This document shows positions 55,539 to 64,000 of a DNA stretch of 64,000 nt, piece by piece. Source of the DNA: Pseudomonas sp. AN-1 (GTDB lineage: Bacteria; Pseudomonadota; Gammaproteobacteria; Pseudomonadales; Pseudomonadaceae); NCBI RefSeq assembly GCF_034057115.1, contig NZ_CP139195.1, positions 1,860,001-1,924,000 of the forward strand. The letters run 5' to 3'. Position numbers and translations under genes: made by a program. The notes under the pieces are model-generated. The model worked only from the letters and a program-made list of their open reading frames with translations, made no database searches and was not told the DNA's origin. The first letter of the stretch is position 1. Every line of letters begins with the position of its first letter.

Positions 55539-57199
55539 CCTTTCCGACGCCCCGCGCCCTGCGCGCCCTGATCCTGCTCGCCGCGCTGGCCCTGCTGTCG
55601 CTCGCCCGCGGCGCCCTGGCCGCCGAGCTGCGCGCGCAGGTCGATCGCCACGAGCTGACGGTCGGCGAGATCGTCGAACTGACCCTGCAGAGCGACGACC
55701 CGACCCTGTTCGGCCGCCCCGACCTGAGCGTCCTGCAGGCGCAGTTCGAGGTGCTCGACACCCGCCTGCTGACCCGGCCGGCCGAGAACGGCGCGCCGGG
55801 CGACCTCGACAGCCTGCTGGTGATCGGCCTGCAGCCGAAGCTGGCCGGGCGCCTGCGCATCCCGCCGCTGCAGGTCGGCGAGGCGTTCTCCCCCGCCATC
55901 GAGCTGGAGGTGCACGAAGCCGCCCCCCGCGCCGGCAGCGAAGCCCTGGCGCCGGTGTTCGTCGATGCCCACCTGGACGAGGACAGCGTCTATGTGCAGG
56001 CCCAGGCCATCCTCACCCTGCGCGTCTACCACTCGCTGGCGCTGTACGACGACAGCCGCCTGAGCCCGCTGGAGCTGGCCGATGCGCGGGTCGAACCGCT
56101 GGGCGCCACGCGCACCTACGAGACCCTGCTCGACGGCGTGCGCCACGGGGTGATCGAGACCCGCTACGCGCTGTTCCCCCAGCACAGCGGCGAACTGCGC
56201 ATCCCCGCCCTGCTGTTCAGCGCCACCGCCCTCGCCCCGGGCGAGGCCGGCGCGCAGCCGTTCGGCCCGCGCAGCGGGCGGCCGGTCCAGGTGCGCTCGC
56301 CGGAGCTGACCCTGCAGGTCAAGCCCAAGCCGGCCGACTATCCGGCCGGCACGCCCTGGCTGCCGGCGCGGGTGCTGACCGTCAGCGAGCACTGGAGTCC
56401 CGAGGAGCAGCGGGTGCAGGTCGGCGACTCGCTGACCCGCAACCTGCTGGTGCGCGCCGAAGGCCTGGCCAGCGCCCAGTTGCCGGTGCTGGACATGCCG
56501 GTGCAGGAGCACTGGCTGCGCCGCTACCCGGAGCAGCCGCGCCTGCACAACCGCGTCGGCGAGCACGGCCTGACCGGCAGCCGCGAGGAAAGCAGCGCGC
56601 TGGTGCCGACCACCCCCGGGCGCATCGAGCTGCCGGCGCTGGAGGTGGTGTGGTGGAACACCGTCGAGGATCGCCTGATGCGCAGCCGCCTGCCCGGCCG
56701 CACCCTGGTGGTGGAGGACAACCCGAACCTGGTCGATACCCCGCCGGTGGTGCCCGGCGAGCTGGCGAGCCGCGAGGCGCGCCTGTGGCCCTGGCAGCTG
56801 GCCACCGCCATCTTCGCCCTCACCACCGCGCTCGGCTTCGGCCTGTGGTGGCGCGCGCGGCGCCTGCCGGCGGTGATCCGCGCCGCCGCCAGCGGCCCCA
56901 GCCCGCGCACCCTGCAGGACGACCTGCGCCGCGCCTGCCAGAGCAACGACCCCCACGCCACCCGCCAGGCGCTGGACGCCTGGGCGCGCCAGCAGCCGGA
57001 GACCCTCGCCGACATGGCCGCGCGCTATGTGCCGCTCTCCGACGCCCTCGACGGCCTCAACGGCGCCCTGTACAGCGCCAGCGGCCACTCCTGGCAGGGC
57101 GAGGCGCTGTGGCAGGCCGTCGGCAGCCTGCCGCCGGCCAGCAACGGCAACGCCGGCCCGCCGCCAGCCGGCTCGCTGCCGCCGCTGTATCCGCGCTGA
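55535..57199 (+). CDS. BatD-family protein
   Basis: A 554-residue exported membrane protein with a signal peptide (residues 1-28, ending LAAEL), a long beta-sandwich periplasmic region (BatD/oxygen-tolerance family, from RHELTVGEIVELTLQSDDP), and one C-terminal membrane helix (about 411-432, WQLATAIFALTTALGFGLW) with a cytoplasmic tail. BatD proteins are the periplasmic arm of the Bat complex. It is the last gene of the MoxR unit and is followed by a probable terminator. Confidence 0.92.
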   Translation: MTFPTPRALRALILLAALALLSLARGALAAELRAQVDRHELTVGEIVELTLQSDDPTLFGRPDLSVLQAQFEVLDTRLLTRPAENGAPGDLDSLLVIGLQPKLAGRLRIPPLQVGEAFSPAIELEVHEAAPRAGSEALAPVFVDAHLDEDSVYVQAQAILTLRVYHSLALYDDSRLSPLELADARVEPLGATRTYETLLDGVRHGVIETRYALFPQHSGELRIPALLFSATALAPGEAGAQPFGPRSGRPVQVRSPELTLQVKPKPADYPAGTPWLPARVLTVSEHWSPEEQRVQVGDSLTRNLLVRAEGLASAQLPVLDMPVQEHWLRRYPEQPRLHNRVGEHGLTGSREESSALVPTTPGRIELPALEVVWWNTVEDRLMRSRLPGRTLVVEDNPNLVDTPPVVPGELASREARLWPWQLATAIFALTTALGFGLWWRARRLPAVIRAAASGPSPRTLQDDLRRACQSNDPHATRQALDAWARQQPETLADMAARYVPLSDALDGLNGALYSASGHSWQGEALWQAVGSLPPASNGNAGPPPAGSLPPLYPR

Positions 57200-57255
57200 C
57201 CCCCGGCGCGGCAGGCGCCGCGCCGCCGCTGTGCACCCTTCGACAAAAACCCGGC

Positions 57256-57289
57256 CCCGCTGCGGCAAGCCCGGCGGCGGCGTTTTTTC
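57256..57289 (+). terminator. Probable terminator of the MoxR-BatD operon
   Basis: An imperfect GC stem (CCGCTGC with GGCGGCGG) is followed by TTTTTT at 57283-57288, 57 bases after the batD-like stop. Confidence 0.55.
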
Positions 57290-57315
57290 TACTGTCATGA
57301 CCTCTCGTTTCTTCC

Positions 57316-57330
57316 AACAACAACAAGAGA
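57316..57330 (+). promoter_or_regulatory. CA motif (Hfq/Crc-type) over the permease ribosome-binding site
   Basis: AACAACAACAAGAGA immediately precedes ATG 57337 and includes the AAGAGA ribosome-binding purines. It fits the A-A-N-A-A-N-A-A pattern that Hfq with Crc binds in pseudomonads to block translation while preferred carbon sources are present. A matching motif precedes hyuB. Confidence 0.6.
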
Positions 57331-57336
57331 TCTGTC

Positions 57337-58668
57337 ATGGCCGGAAAACCTGCAAACCAGCATTCGGGTACCGATAGCGCGGTACCGCTCGATCAACGCT
57401 TAAGCCGCGGCTCGCTGACCATGGCCTGGTGGGGCATCTGCAGCGCGATGTTCTACCTGGTGGTCGGCGCCGCCCTGGCGATGGGCTTCGGCACGCGCAA
57501 CGCGATCGTCGGCCTGCTGCTGTCGGTGGTCTGCTACGGGGCGATCAACGCGGTGATCAGCCGCTACGCCATCGCCAGCGGACTGTCGGTGGCGCAGTTC
57601 TCGCGCCATCTGTTTGGCCGCGCCGGCGCGGCGCTGGCGGCCCTGCTGTTCAGCGCCACCGCCATCTACTACGCGGCCTTCGAGGGCTCGGTGATGGCGG
57701 TGGCGCTCAACCACTACGCCAGCGCGGTGAGCCTGGAGCAGGCCTACCTGCTGGTGGTGGTGTACAGCGTGCTGCTGATCTTCGGCCGCGCCATGCGCTG
57801 GCTGGACAAGCTCAACGGCGTGCTGCTGCCGCTGTACCTGCTCGGCCTGGTCGCGGCGCTGCTGGTGGCGGTCGACCAGTACGGCTACTCCGCCGCCTGG
57901 CTGGAGCTGGCGCCGGAAGGCGGCGCGCCCGCGTACGGCTGGTGGAACTGCTTCACCTACTTCATGGGTGTCTGGGTGCTGATGATGTACACCTGGGACT
58001 ACGCCCGCTTCGGCCGCCCCGAGGACAGCGACTACCACGCCCGCTTCAACTTCGGCATGCCGTTCTACGCTGTGGCCTTCCTGCTCAACGGCCTGGCCGG
58101 GATCTTCCTCGCCGCCACCATCCCCACCGAGGGCGGTGTCAGCGAGGTGTCGGTGGTGCTGTCGATCGTCCAGCTGATGGGTCTCTGGGGCCTGCTGTTC
58201 GTCTGGGTCACCCAGACGCGCATCAACACCGGCAACTTCTTCCTCGGCGCCACCAACCTGCAGGCACTGTGCGCAGGCCTCGGCGGCCGCGCACCCTACA
58301 TGGTGTGGGCGGCGCTCACCGGCCTCACGGTCTACCTGCTGATGCGCTTCGACGTGTTCAGCTACATCCTGCAGGCGCTGGCCTGGCAGAGCATCTTCAT
58401 CGTCGCCTGGGTGGCCATCGCCCTGGCGCACATCCTCGCCGCCCGCGGCGCACCGCCAGCCGCCGACGCCAGCCTGCCGGCGTTCAACGCCCGCGGCCTG
58501 CTGGCCTGGTTCGCCGCCGCGGCCACCGGCATCGTCCTGCTCAAGGTCGGCGACGCGACCCTGGCGACCTTCTCGGCGCCGGTCACCTTCGTGGTCGCCT
58601 TCGCCGGCTACCGCCTGCTGGCCAGCGGCCGGCGGCGCGCCTGGTCGGCCGGCGCCGACAGCCTCTGA
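57337..58668 (+). CDS. NCS1-family nucleobase/hydantoin permease
   Basis: A 443-residue inner-membrane symporter of the nucleobase-cation-symport-1 (CodB/Mhp1) family with about 12 helices. It starts RLSRGSLTMAWWGICSAMFYL, the helix-1 signature, and has GNFFLGATNLQ in the helix-8 region. Members import cytosine, purines, allantoin or hydantoins. Together with the hydantoinase genes downstream, a hydantoin-like or cyclic amide substrate is the natural guess, not proven. It is the first gene of a same-strand catabolic locus. Confidence 0.88.
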   Translation: MAGKPANQHSGTDSAVPLDQRLSRGSLTMAWWGICSAMFYLVVGAALAMGFGTRNAIVGLLLSVVCYGAINAVISRYAIASGLSVAQFSRHLFGRAGAALAALLFSATAIYYAAFEGSVMAVALNHYASAVSLEQAYLLVVVYSVLLIFGRAMRWLDKLNGVLLPLYLLGLVAALLVAVDQYGYSAAWLELAPEGGAPAYGWWNCFTYFMGVWVLMMYTWDYARFGRPEDSDYHARFNFGMPFYAVAFLLNGLAGIFLAATIPTEGGVSEVSVVLSIVQLMGLWGLLFVWVTQTRINTGNFFLGATNLQALCAGLGGRAPYMVWAALTGLTVYLLMRFDVFSYILQALAWQSIFIVAWVAIALAHILAARGAPPAADASLPAFNARGLLAWFAAAATGIVLLKVGDATLATFSAPVTFVVAFAGYRLLASGRRRAWSAGADSL

Positions 58669-58775
58669 GCCCGCGCAGGCGCCGCCTGCCCGACTCCCCC
58701 ATCACGGAACGCGCCGCTGCCGGCGGCGCGCTTCCGGTGTGCCCGCAAAACAACGACAACACCCGGAGACACCCG

Positions 58776-59966
58776 ATGCGTCACCCGCTCACCCGCCGCA
58801 CTTCCCTGCTGCTGTGCCCGCTGCTGGCCGCGCCGCTGCTGACCGCCTTTGCCCTGCCGGCCGCCGCCGTGCAGGTCACCGACAACCTCGACCTCGGCGG
58901 CGCGATCCGCGGCCGCCTGGACTACGACCCGGACCGCGACATCGCCGAGTTCGGCTTCGACACCGCCTTTCTCACCGCCACCTACACCTCGGACAGCTGG
59001 ATCGGCGCGGCCAAGTACCGCTTCTACGGCAAGCACCGCCCGTTCGACTACACCGACAAGATCGGCGACATCTCCTTCGCCGAGTACGCCTGGCTGGGCT
59101 ACAAGTTCGACGCCGAACGCCAGGTGCAGGCCGGCCTGATGCCGATTCCGTTCGGCCTGCAGCCCTACTTCGGCAGCACCTTCTTCGAGTCGCTGGGCAA
59201 CGTGATCGGCCTCGAGGACACCCAGGACATCGGCATCAAGTACACCCAGAAGAACGCCGACTGGGACCTGCAGGCCGCCTGGTTCGCCATGCCCGCCGAA
59301 CAGGGCAAGGGCACCAGCCGCGGCGGGCGCACCTACGGCACCAGCGTGGCGACGGCCGACGCCTACGTGGTGGACGGCAGCGACAACCACGAGGAGAACA
59401 TCGTCGTCGCCCGCCTGGCGCGCAACCTGCAGCTCGGCGACTGGGCCTCGGAAGTCGGCGTGTCGGCGCTGGCCTCGACGCTGGAGAACCAGGACACCGG
59501 CAAGGACGGCGACCGCCGCGCCTTCGCCGTGCACTACCTCGGCCAGAACGGCCCGTGGGGCGTGCAGCTGCTCGCCGCGCGCCAGTCGATGAGCCCGGAG
59601 AACCCCGGCAGCGACCGCCTGGTGTCCTTCGGCAGCTTCGACGGCACCTTCAACGTCGCCGCCAAGGGCAACCTGTACGTCGCCGACCTCAGCTACGCCC
59701 TGCCCGGCCAGTACGGCTGGTTCTCCGGGGTGAAGTTCTATGCCAACTACAGCCACTTCACCAAGGACGCCAGCGGCTTCGAGGACTCGCAGCGCTTCAT
59801 CGCCGGCAGCTCGTTCACCTTCGGCCCGCTGTGGATCGCCCTGGAATGGCTGCACGGCAAGCACGACCCGTACATCGGCGGCGGCAGCTACACCCAGAGC
59901 CTCGGTGCCGGCGGCAGCGACCGCTGGGAAAACCAGGTGTACAGCAACGTCGGCTACTACTTCTGA
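58776..59966 (+). CDS. Outer-membrane porin-like protein
   Basis: A 396-residue exported beta-barrel. The signal peptide ends around residue 31 (PAAAVQV). The rest has alternating amphipathic strands rich in Tyr, Gly and Asp, and the chain ends YSNVGYYF, with the C-terminal Phe required for BAM-dependent insertion. Phrases such as LGYKFDAERQVQAGLMPIPFG are typical of pseudomonad substrate-specific porins. It sits between the NCS1 permease and hyuB and probably lets the same substrate across the outer membrane. The leader AAAACAACGACAACA (58747-58761) partly resembles the CA motif. A strong terminator follows. Confidence 0.8.
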   Translation: MRHPLTRRTSLLLCPLLAAPLLTAFALPAAAVQVTDNLDLGGAIRGRLDYDPDRDIAEFGFDTAFLTATYTSDSWIGAAKYRFYGKHRPFDYTDKIGDISFAEYAWLGYKFDAERQVQAGLMPIPFGLQPYFGSTFFESLGNVIGLEDTQDIGIKYTQKNADWDLQAAWFAMPAEQGKGTSRGGRTYGTSVATADAYVVDGSDNHEENIVVARLARNLQLGDWASEVGVSALASTLENQDTGKDGDRRAFAVHYLGQNGPWGVQLLAARQSMSPENPGSDRLVSFGSFDGTFNVAAKGNLYVADLSYALPGQYGWFSGVKFYANYSHFTKDASGFEDSQRFIAGSSFTFGPLWIALEWLHGKHDPYIGGGSYTQSLGAGGSDRWENQVYSNVGYYF

Positions 59967-60014
59967 GCCACCGCAGCGCCAACCCCTAGTTGTGTAAATC
60001 TAGCCCCCTGTTCA

Positions 60015-60040
60015 GGCCAGCCTCGCGCTGGCCTTTTTTT
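60015..60040 (+). terminator. Rho-independent terminator after the porin gene
   Basis: GGCCAGC (60016-60022) pairs with GCTGGCC (60028-60034), followed by seven T residues. It separates the porin transcript from hyuBA. Confidence 0.88.
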
Positions 60041-60175
60041 CGTCTGCACCAGCGGCAACCCACGCACGGCCGAGTGCACGCAGACGCAACAAAGGGTGCG
60101 CCCCGCGACAAGCCCGCCCGCCGCGCGCCGCGTAGCTTGTAAGCCAGGGCGGAGCCTTGCGGGGCCGCCTCTCCG

Positions 60176-60187
60176 ACAACAACAAGA
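60176..60187 (+). promoter_or_regulatory. CA motif (Hfq/Crc-type) before hyuB
   Basis: ACAACAACAAGA lies 13 bases before ATG 60201, at the ribosome-binding region, and is nearly identical to the element before the NCS1 permease. The shared motif suggests coordinated catabolite repression of uptake and breakdown. Confidence 0.6.
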
Positions 60188-60200
60188 TGTGTGGTGAACC

Positions 60201-61946
60201 ATGAGTACAGTAGATCCGATCACCCTCGCGGTCGTGCGCGGGGCGCTGGAAACGGCCCAGCGCGAGATGACCCTGACCCTGGAGAAGACCGGCCGCTCCA
60301 GCGTGTTCAACCTGGCCCACGACTACTCCAACGCGCTGTTCGACCACTTCCCGGAAATGATCCTGCAAGGCCAGGACATCCCGATCCACCTCGGCTCGCT
60401 GATCCCGGCGATGAAATGCGTGGCCGAGTTCTTCGACGGCGACATCGCCGAAGGCGACGTGATCTATCACAACGACCCGGCCTACAAGGGCAGCCACATC
60501 CTCGACTGCTGCATGTACAAGCCGGTGTTCTACCAGGGCGAGCTGGTGTTCTGGACGGTGTGCAAGGGCCACCTCACCGACATCGGCGGCCCGGTGCCGG
60601 CCGGCTACAACCCGGACGCCAAGGAGATCTACGCCGAGGGCCTGCGCATCCCGCCGGTCAAGCTGTGGGCCGGCGGCAAGCGCCGCGAGGACGTGTTCAA
60701 CCTGCTGCTCACCAACATGCGCGCCCGCCCCTACCAGGAGGGCGACCTCAACGCCCAGTACGGCGCCTGCTGCGTCGGCGAGCGCCACCTGCTGGAGCTG
60801 GTCGAGAAGTACGGCGTCGCCCAGGTGCGCGCCTGCATCGCCGAGCTGAAGAACATGGCCGACCGCCACATGCGCGCCCTGCTGCGCGACGTGCCGGACG
60901 GCCACTACAGCGGCACCGCGATCCTCGAGGACTCCGGCCACGGCCTCGGCGAGCTGGCGATCACCGCCCACGTCGAGATCCGCGGCGACGAGGCCCACGT
61001 GCGCATCGAAAGCCCGCCGCAGGTGCCCTACTTCATCAACTCCTACGAGGGCAACTCGGTGTCCGGCGTCTACCTGGGCCTGATGATGTTCGCCCAGGTG
61101 CCGCCGCCCTACAACGAGGGCCTGTACCGCTGCGTCAGCGTCGACCTCGGGCCCAAGGGCACCCTGTGCAACGCCGAGGAGCCGGCGCCGCACGTCAACT
61201 GCACCACCACGCCGATGGAAACCCTGGCCGACGCCGTGCGCCAGGCGCTGGAGCAGGCCGCACCCGAGCGCGTCACCGCCTCCTGGGGCCACGCCAGCGG
61301 CATCAACATCGCCGGCCACGACCCGCGCCGCGAGGGCGACGAGTACGTGACCATGGTGCTCGCCTCGATCATCTCCGGCGCCGGCGCCAACAAGGTGATG
61401 GACGGCTGGCACGCCTGCGGCCCGCTGTGCTGCTTCGGCGCGCTGATGAGCGGCGACATCGAGCTGCTCGAGTACTCCTACCCGATCGTCATCCACCGCT
61501 ACAGCCTGATGAGCGACAGCGGCGGCGCCGGCGAATTCCGCGGCGGCTCCGGCACCCGCCTGGAGATCGAACCGCTGGAGCACGAGATGACCGTGGTCGG
61601 CTTCGGCGAGGGCCGCCAGCTGGCCACCGCCGGCGCGGCCGGCGCGCGCAACGCGCTGATCGAGCCCAAGCTCGGCCGCCTGATCCACCGCCGCGCCGAC
61701 GGCGAGGAAACCCACTACATCCAGAACCCAGTGCTGACCGTGCGCCCCGGCGAGCGGGTGATCAACGTCAACCCCGGTGGCGGTGGCTACGGCGACCCGC
61801 TGCGCCGCCCGGTCGCCGCGGTCCTCGACGACCTGCGCAACGGCCTGGTCTCCGCCGAGGGCGCCCGCCTCGAGTACGGGGTGATCGTCGACGCCGACGG
61901 CCATCTCGACGAAGCCGCCACCCGCGCCGCCCGCGCCCCCCACTGA
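60201..61946 (+). CDS. hyuB: Hydantoinase B / oxoprolinase-family subunit
   Basis: The 581-residue beta subunit of an ATP-dependent cyclic-amide hydrolase (N-methylhydantoinase, 5-oxoprolinase, caprolactamase or acetophenone carboxylase type). Family marks are DPITLAVVRGALETAQREM at the start, YSNALFDHFPEMILQGQDIPIHLGS, VIYHNDPAYKGSHILD, GGAGEFRGGSGTRLE, and the Gly-rich end NVNPGGGGYGDPL. The partner HyuA follows 21 bases later. The reaction uses ATP to open a ring or activate a carbonyl, and the exact substrate cannot be read from sequence. No hydantoin racemase or carbamoylase is seen before the window ends. Confidence 0.93.
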   Translation: MSTVDPITLAVVRGALETAQREMTLTLEKTGRSSVFNLAHDYSNALFDHFPEMILQGQDIPIHLGSLIPAMKCVAEFFDGDIAEGDVIYHNDPAYKGSHILDCCMYKPVFYQGELVFWTVCKGHLTDIGGPVPAGYNPDAKEIYAEGLRIPPVKLWAGGKRREDVFNLLLTNMRARPYQEGDLNAQYGACCVGERHLLELVEKYGVAQVRACIAELKNMADRHMRALLRDVPDGHYSGTAILEDSGHGLGELAITAHVEIRGDEAHVRIESPPQVPYFINSYEGNSVSGVYLGLMMFAQVPPPYNEGLYRCVSVDLGPKGTLCNAEEPAPHVNCTTTPMETLADAVRQALEQAAPERVTASWGHASGINIAGHDPRREGDEYVTMVLASIISGAGANKVMDGWHACGPLCCFGALMSGDIELLEYSYPIVIHRYSLMSDSGGAGEFRGGSGTRLEIEPLEHEMTVVGFGEGRQLATAGAAGARNALIEPKLGRLIHRRADGEETHYIQNPVLTVRPGERVINVNPGGGGYGDPLRRPVAAVLDDLRNGLVSAEGARLEYGVIVDADGHLDEAATRAARAPH

Positions 61947-61967
61947 GCACTGCTGAGGAACATCGAC

Positions 61968-64000
61968 ATGCGTAACCAATATCGTCTGGGCATCGACGCC
62001 GGCGGCACCTTCACCGACTTCATCCTCGCCGACCGCGACGGCGGCGTGCAGCTGTTCAAGGCGCCGTCCACCCCGCAGGACGGCACCCTGGCGATCCGCG
62101 CCGGTCTGGCGCAGATCGCCGACGCCGTCGGCCGCTCGCCGGCCGAGATCATTGCCGACTGCGACCTGTGCATCAACGGCACCACCGTGGCGCTCAACGC
62201 GCTGATCGAGCGCACCGGGGTCAAGGTCGGCCTGCTGTGCACCGAGGGCCACGAGGACAGCCTGGAGATCCGCCTCGGCCACAAGGAGGAAGGCCACCGC
62301 TACGACGCCCACTACCCGCCGGCGCACATGCTGGTGCCGCGCCACCTGCGCCGCCCGGTCGGCGGGCGCATCCTCAGCGACGGCCGCGAGTACAGCCCGC
62401 TGGACGAGGCCGCGGTGCGCGAGGCCATCGAGTACTTCCGCGCCGAGGGCGTCGAGGCGGTGGCGATCTCCTTCGTCTGGTCGGTGCGCAACCCGGCCCA
62501 CGAGCTGCGCGCCGCCGAGATGGTGCGCGCCGCCCTGCCCGGGGTGTTCGTCTGCACCGGCGTCGAGGTGTTCCCGCAGATCCGCGAGTACACCCGCACC
62601 TCCACCACCGTGGTCAACGCCTACCTGAGCCCGGTGATGGCGCGCTACGTCGAGCGCATCGACGCGCTGTTCGAGGAGCTCGGCGCCCAGCAGCCGGTGC
62701 GCTACTTCCAGTCCAACGGCGGCCTGGCGCCGGGCGGCATGATGCGCGAGCGCGCGGTCAACGCGATCAACTCCGGCCCGGCCTCGGCGCCGCAGGCCGG
62801 CCTGTCGGTGGCTAAACCGTTCGACATCGACAACGTGATCACCGTCGACATGGGCGGCACCTCGTTCGACATCACCCTGACCAATGCCGGACGCACCAAC
62901 TTCAGCAAGGACGTCGACTTCCTGCGCCAGCGCATCGGCGTGCCGATGATCCAGGTGGAGACCCTCGGCGCCGGCGGCGGCTCGATCGCCCACCTCGACG
63001 AGTTCGGCATGTTGCAGGTCGGCCCGCGCAGCGCCGGCGCCAAGCCTGGCCCGGTGTGCTACGGCAAGGGCGGCACCGAGCCGACGGTGACCGACGCCAA
63101 CCTGGTGCTCGGCTACCTGCCCGACGGCGCCCTGCTCGGCGGCAGCATCCGCCTCAACCGTCAGGCGGCGCTGGACGCCATCCGCAGCAAGATCGCCGAC
63201 CCGCTGGGCATCAGCATCGAGCGCGCGGCCTACGGCATCACCACCCTGGTCAACCTCAACATGGTCAACGGCATCCGCCGCGTGTCCATCGAGCGCGGCC
63301 ACGACCCGCGCGACTTCGCCCTGATCGGTGCCGGCGGCGCGGCCGGCATGCACGTGGTGCGCCTGGCCGAGGAGATCGGCATCCACACCGTGCTGATCCC
63401 CAAGGTCGCCTCCGGCCTGTGCGCCTTCGGCCAGATCCTCTCCGACATGCGCTACGACCAGCTGACCACCCTGCCGATGCGCCTGGACGCCGGCCACGTC
63501 GACCTCGCGCAGCTCAACCAGGCGCTGGCCGAGCTGCGCAACAAGGGCCTCGACAACCTGCGCGAGGACGGCTTCGCCGCCGACACCATCGAGTGCCACT
63601 ACACCCTGGAGATGCGCTACCTCGGGCAGATCCACGAGTGCAGCGTGGAGCTGGCCAGCAGTCGGCTCGACGAGCAGGGCCTGGCCGCACTGTGCGACTC
63701 TTTCCACCGCCGCCACCAGGCGCTGTACTCCTACAGCGAGCCGGGCAGCCCGGTGGAGCTGGTCAACCTGGAGTGCTCGGTGATCGGCCGCCTGCCGCGC
63801 CCGCCGCTGCCGGAGCTGCCGGTGCCGGCCGAGGTCGGCGAGGCCGCCCCGTCCAGCCTGCGCAAGATGCTGTTCAGCGCCGACGGCGACTGGCAGGCCA
63901 CCCCGGTGTACGACGGCAACCACCTGCAGGCCGGGCAGACCGTGCAGGGTCCGTGCGTGATCGAGGAAAGCACCACCAACATCGTCATCCCGCCGGGCTG
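61968..64000 (+). CDS. hyuA: Hydantoinase A / oxoprolinase-family subunit, partial
   Basis: The alpha subunit, open to the end of the window (677 complete codons seen). It belongs to the ASKHA ATPase fold: YRLGIDAGGTFTDFILADRDG is the N-terminal phosphate loop (in part GIDAGGTFTDF, residues 7-17), VITVDMGGTSFDITL the second, followed by ETLGAGGGSIAHLD and GAGGAAGMHVVRLAEEIG. It hydrolyses or transfers phosphate from ATP for ring opening by the HyuAB complex. ATG 61968 has GAGGAA nine bases upstream. Family members are about 690-720 residues, so only a few dozen are missing. Confidence 0.93.
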   Translation, partial: MRNQYRLGIDAGGTFTDFILADRDGGVQLFKAPSTPQDGTLAIRAGLAQIADAVGRSPAEIIADCDLCINGTTVALNALIERTGVKVGLLCTEGHEDSLEIRLGHKEEGHRYDAHYPPAHMLVPRHLRRPVGGRILSDGREYSPLDEAAVREAIEYFRAEGVEAVAISFVWSVRNPAHELRAAEMVRAALPGVFVCTGVEVFPQIREYTRTSTTVVNAYLSPVMARYVERIDALFEELGAQQPVRYFQSNGGLAPGGMMRERAVNAINSGPASAPQAGLSVAKPFDIDNVITVDMGGTSFDITLTNAGRTNFSKDVDFLRQRIGVPMIQVETLGAGGGSIAHLDEFGMLQVGPRSAGAKPGPVCYGKGGTEPTVTDANLVLGYLPDGALLGGSIRLNRQAALDAIRSKIADPLGISIERAAYGITTLVNLNMVNGIRRVSIERGHDPRDFALIGAGGAAGMHVVRLAEEIGIHTVLIPKVASGLCAFGQILSDMRYDQLTTLPMRLDAGHVDLAQLNQALAELRNKGLDNLREDGFAADTIECHYTLEMRYLGQIHECSVELASSRLDEQGLAALCDSFHRRHQALYSYSEPGSPVELVNLECSVIGRLPRPPLPELPVPAEVGEAAPSSLRKMLFSADGDWQATPVYDGNHLQAGQTVQGPCVIEESTTNIVIPPG

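Noticed and set aside
60012-63923. A 1303-codon minus-strand frame opposite hyuB and hyuA
   Set aside because: Composition-driven antisense frame, with no motif, start or ribosome-binding site. hyuB and hyuA are clear on the other strand.

Overview
The window is about 66% GC and gene-dense. Its protein set (CpsG, GalU, a long GdhB next to a MoxR/DUF58/VWA operon, a ccmABCDEFGHI operon, smc-zipA-ligA, and FleQ/FleN-type regulators) points to Pseudomonadaceae, in the Pseudomonas/Azotobacter group. No rRNA, tRNA or CRISPR array was found.

Layout. 1-5.8 kb: nucleotide-sugar genes for surface polysaccharide, namely the end of a WbpM-class dehydratase, a broken galE carrying an IS481-family element, galU and cpsG. 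5.6-8.8 kb: a deletion remnant of an AAA-ATPase-like gene, an O-antigen-ligase/polymerase-type membrane protein, a VanZ-like protein, a group II truncated haemoglobin and a small secreted protein. 8.8-16.8 kb: mixed redox and RNA genes, including an acyl-CoA-dehydrogenase-fold flavin monooxygenase, exported MsrB and MsrA, CvfB, a cold-shock protein, a luciferase-like oxidoreductase, an unusual pseudouridine-synthase homologue and a PQQ-type sugar dehydrogenase. 16.8-23.6 kb: a QEGLA metallopeptidase-like protein, lysS, prfB with its programmed +1 frameshift, and an IS4/IS50-type element sitting in the loop of a palindromic repeat. 23.6-32.7 kb: ligA, zipA and smc, then a voltage-gated-type ion channel and a Gln/Arg-rich lipoprotein.

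32.8-39.7 kb is a complete cytochrome c maturation operon, ccmABCDEFGHI, with almost every junction overlapping. Directly upstream of ccmA lies a two-gene unit (39.9-42.2 kb) encoding a FleQ paralogue and a FleN paralogue. The FleQ-like protein keeps every recognisable cyclic-di-GMP-binding motif and its HTH but has lost the GAFTGA sigma-54 contact loop. The FleN-like protein has lost a conserved switch-I aspartate. No flagellar gene is nearby. This pair is the strongest candidate here for an undescribed regulatory system.

42.4-57.2 kb: an MFS transporter, a glutamine-synthetase-family ligase, the 180-kDa NAD-glutamate dehydrogenase gdhB, and a MoxR-DUF58-DUF4381-VWA-VWA/TPR-BatD envelope operon. 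57.3-64 kb: a catabolic locus made of an NCS1 permease, an outer-membrane porin and ATP-dependent hydantoinase subunits HyuB and HyuA (HyuA runs off the end). A-rich CA-type motifs overlap the ribosome-binding regions of the permease and hyuB genes and suggest Hfq/Crc catabolite repression.
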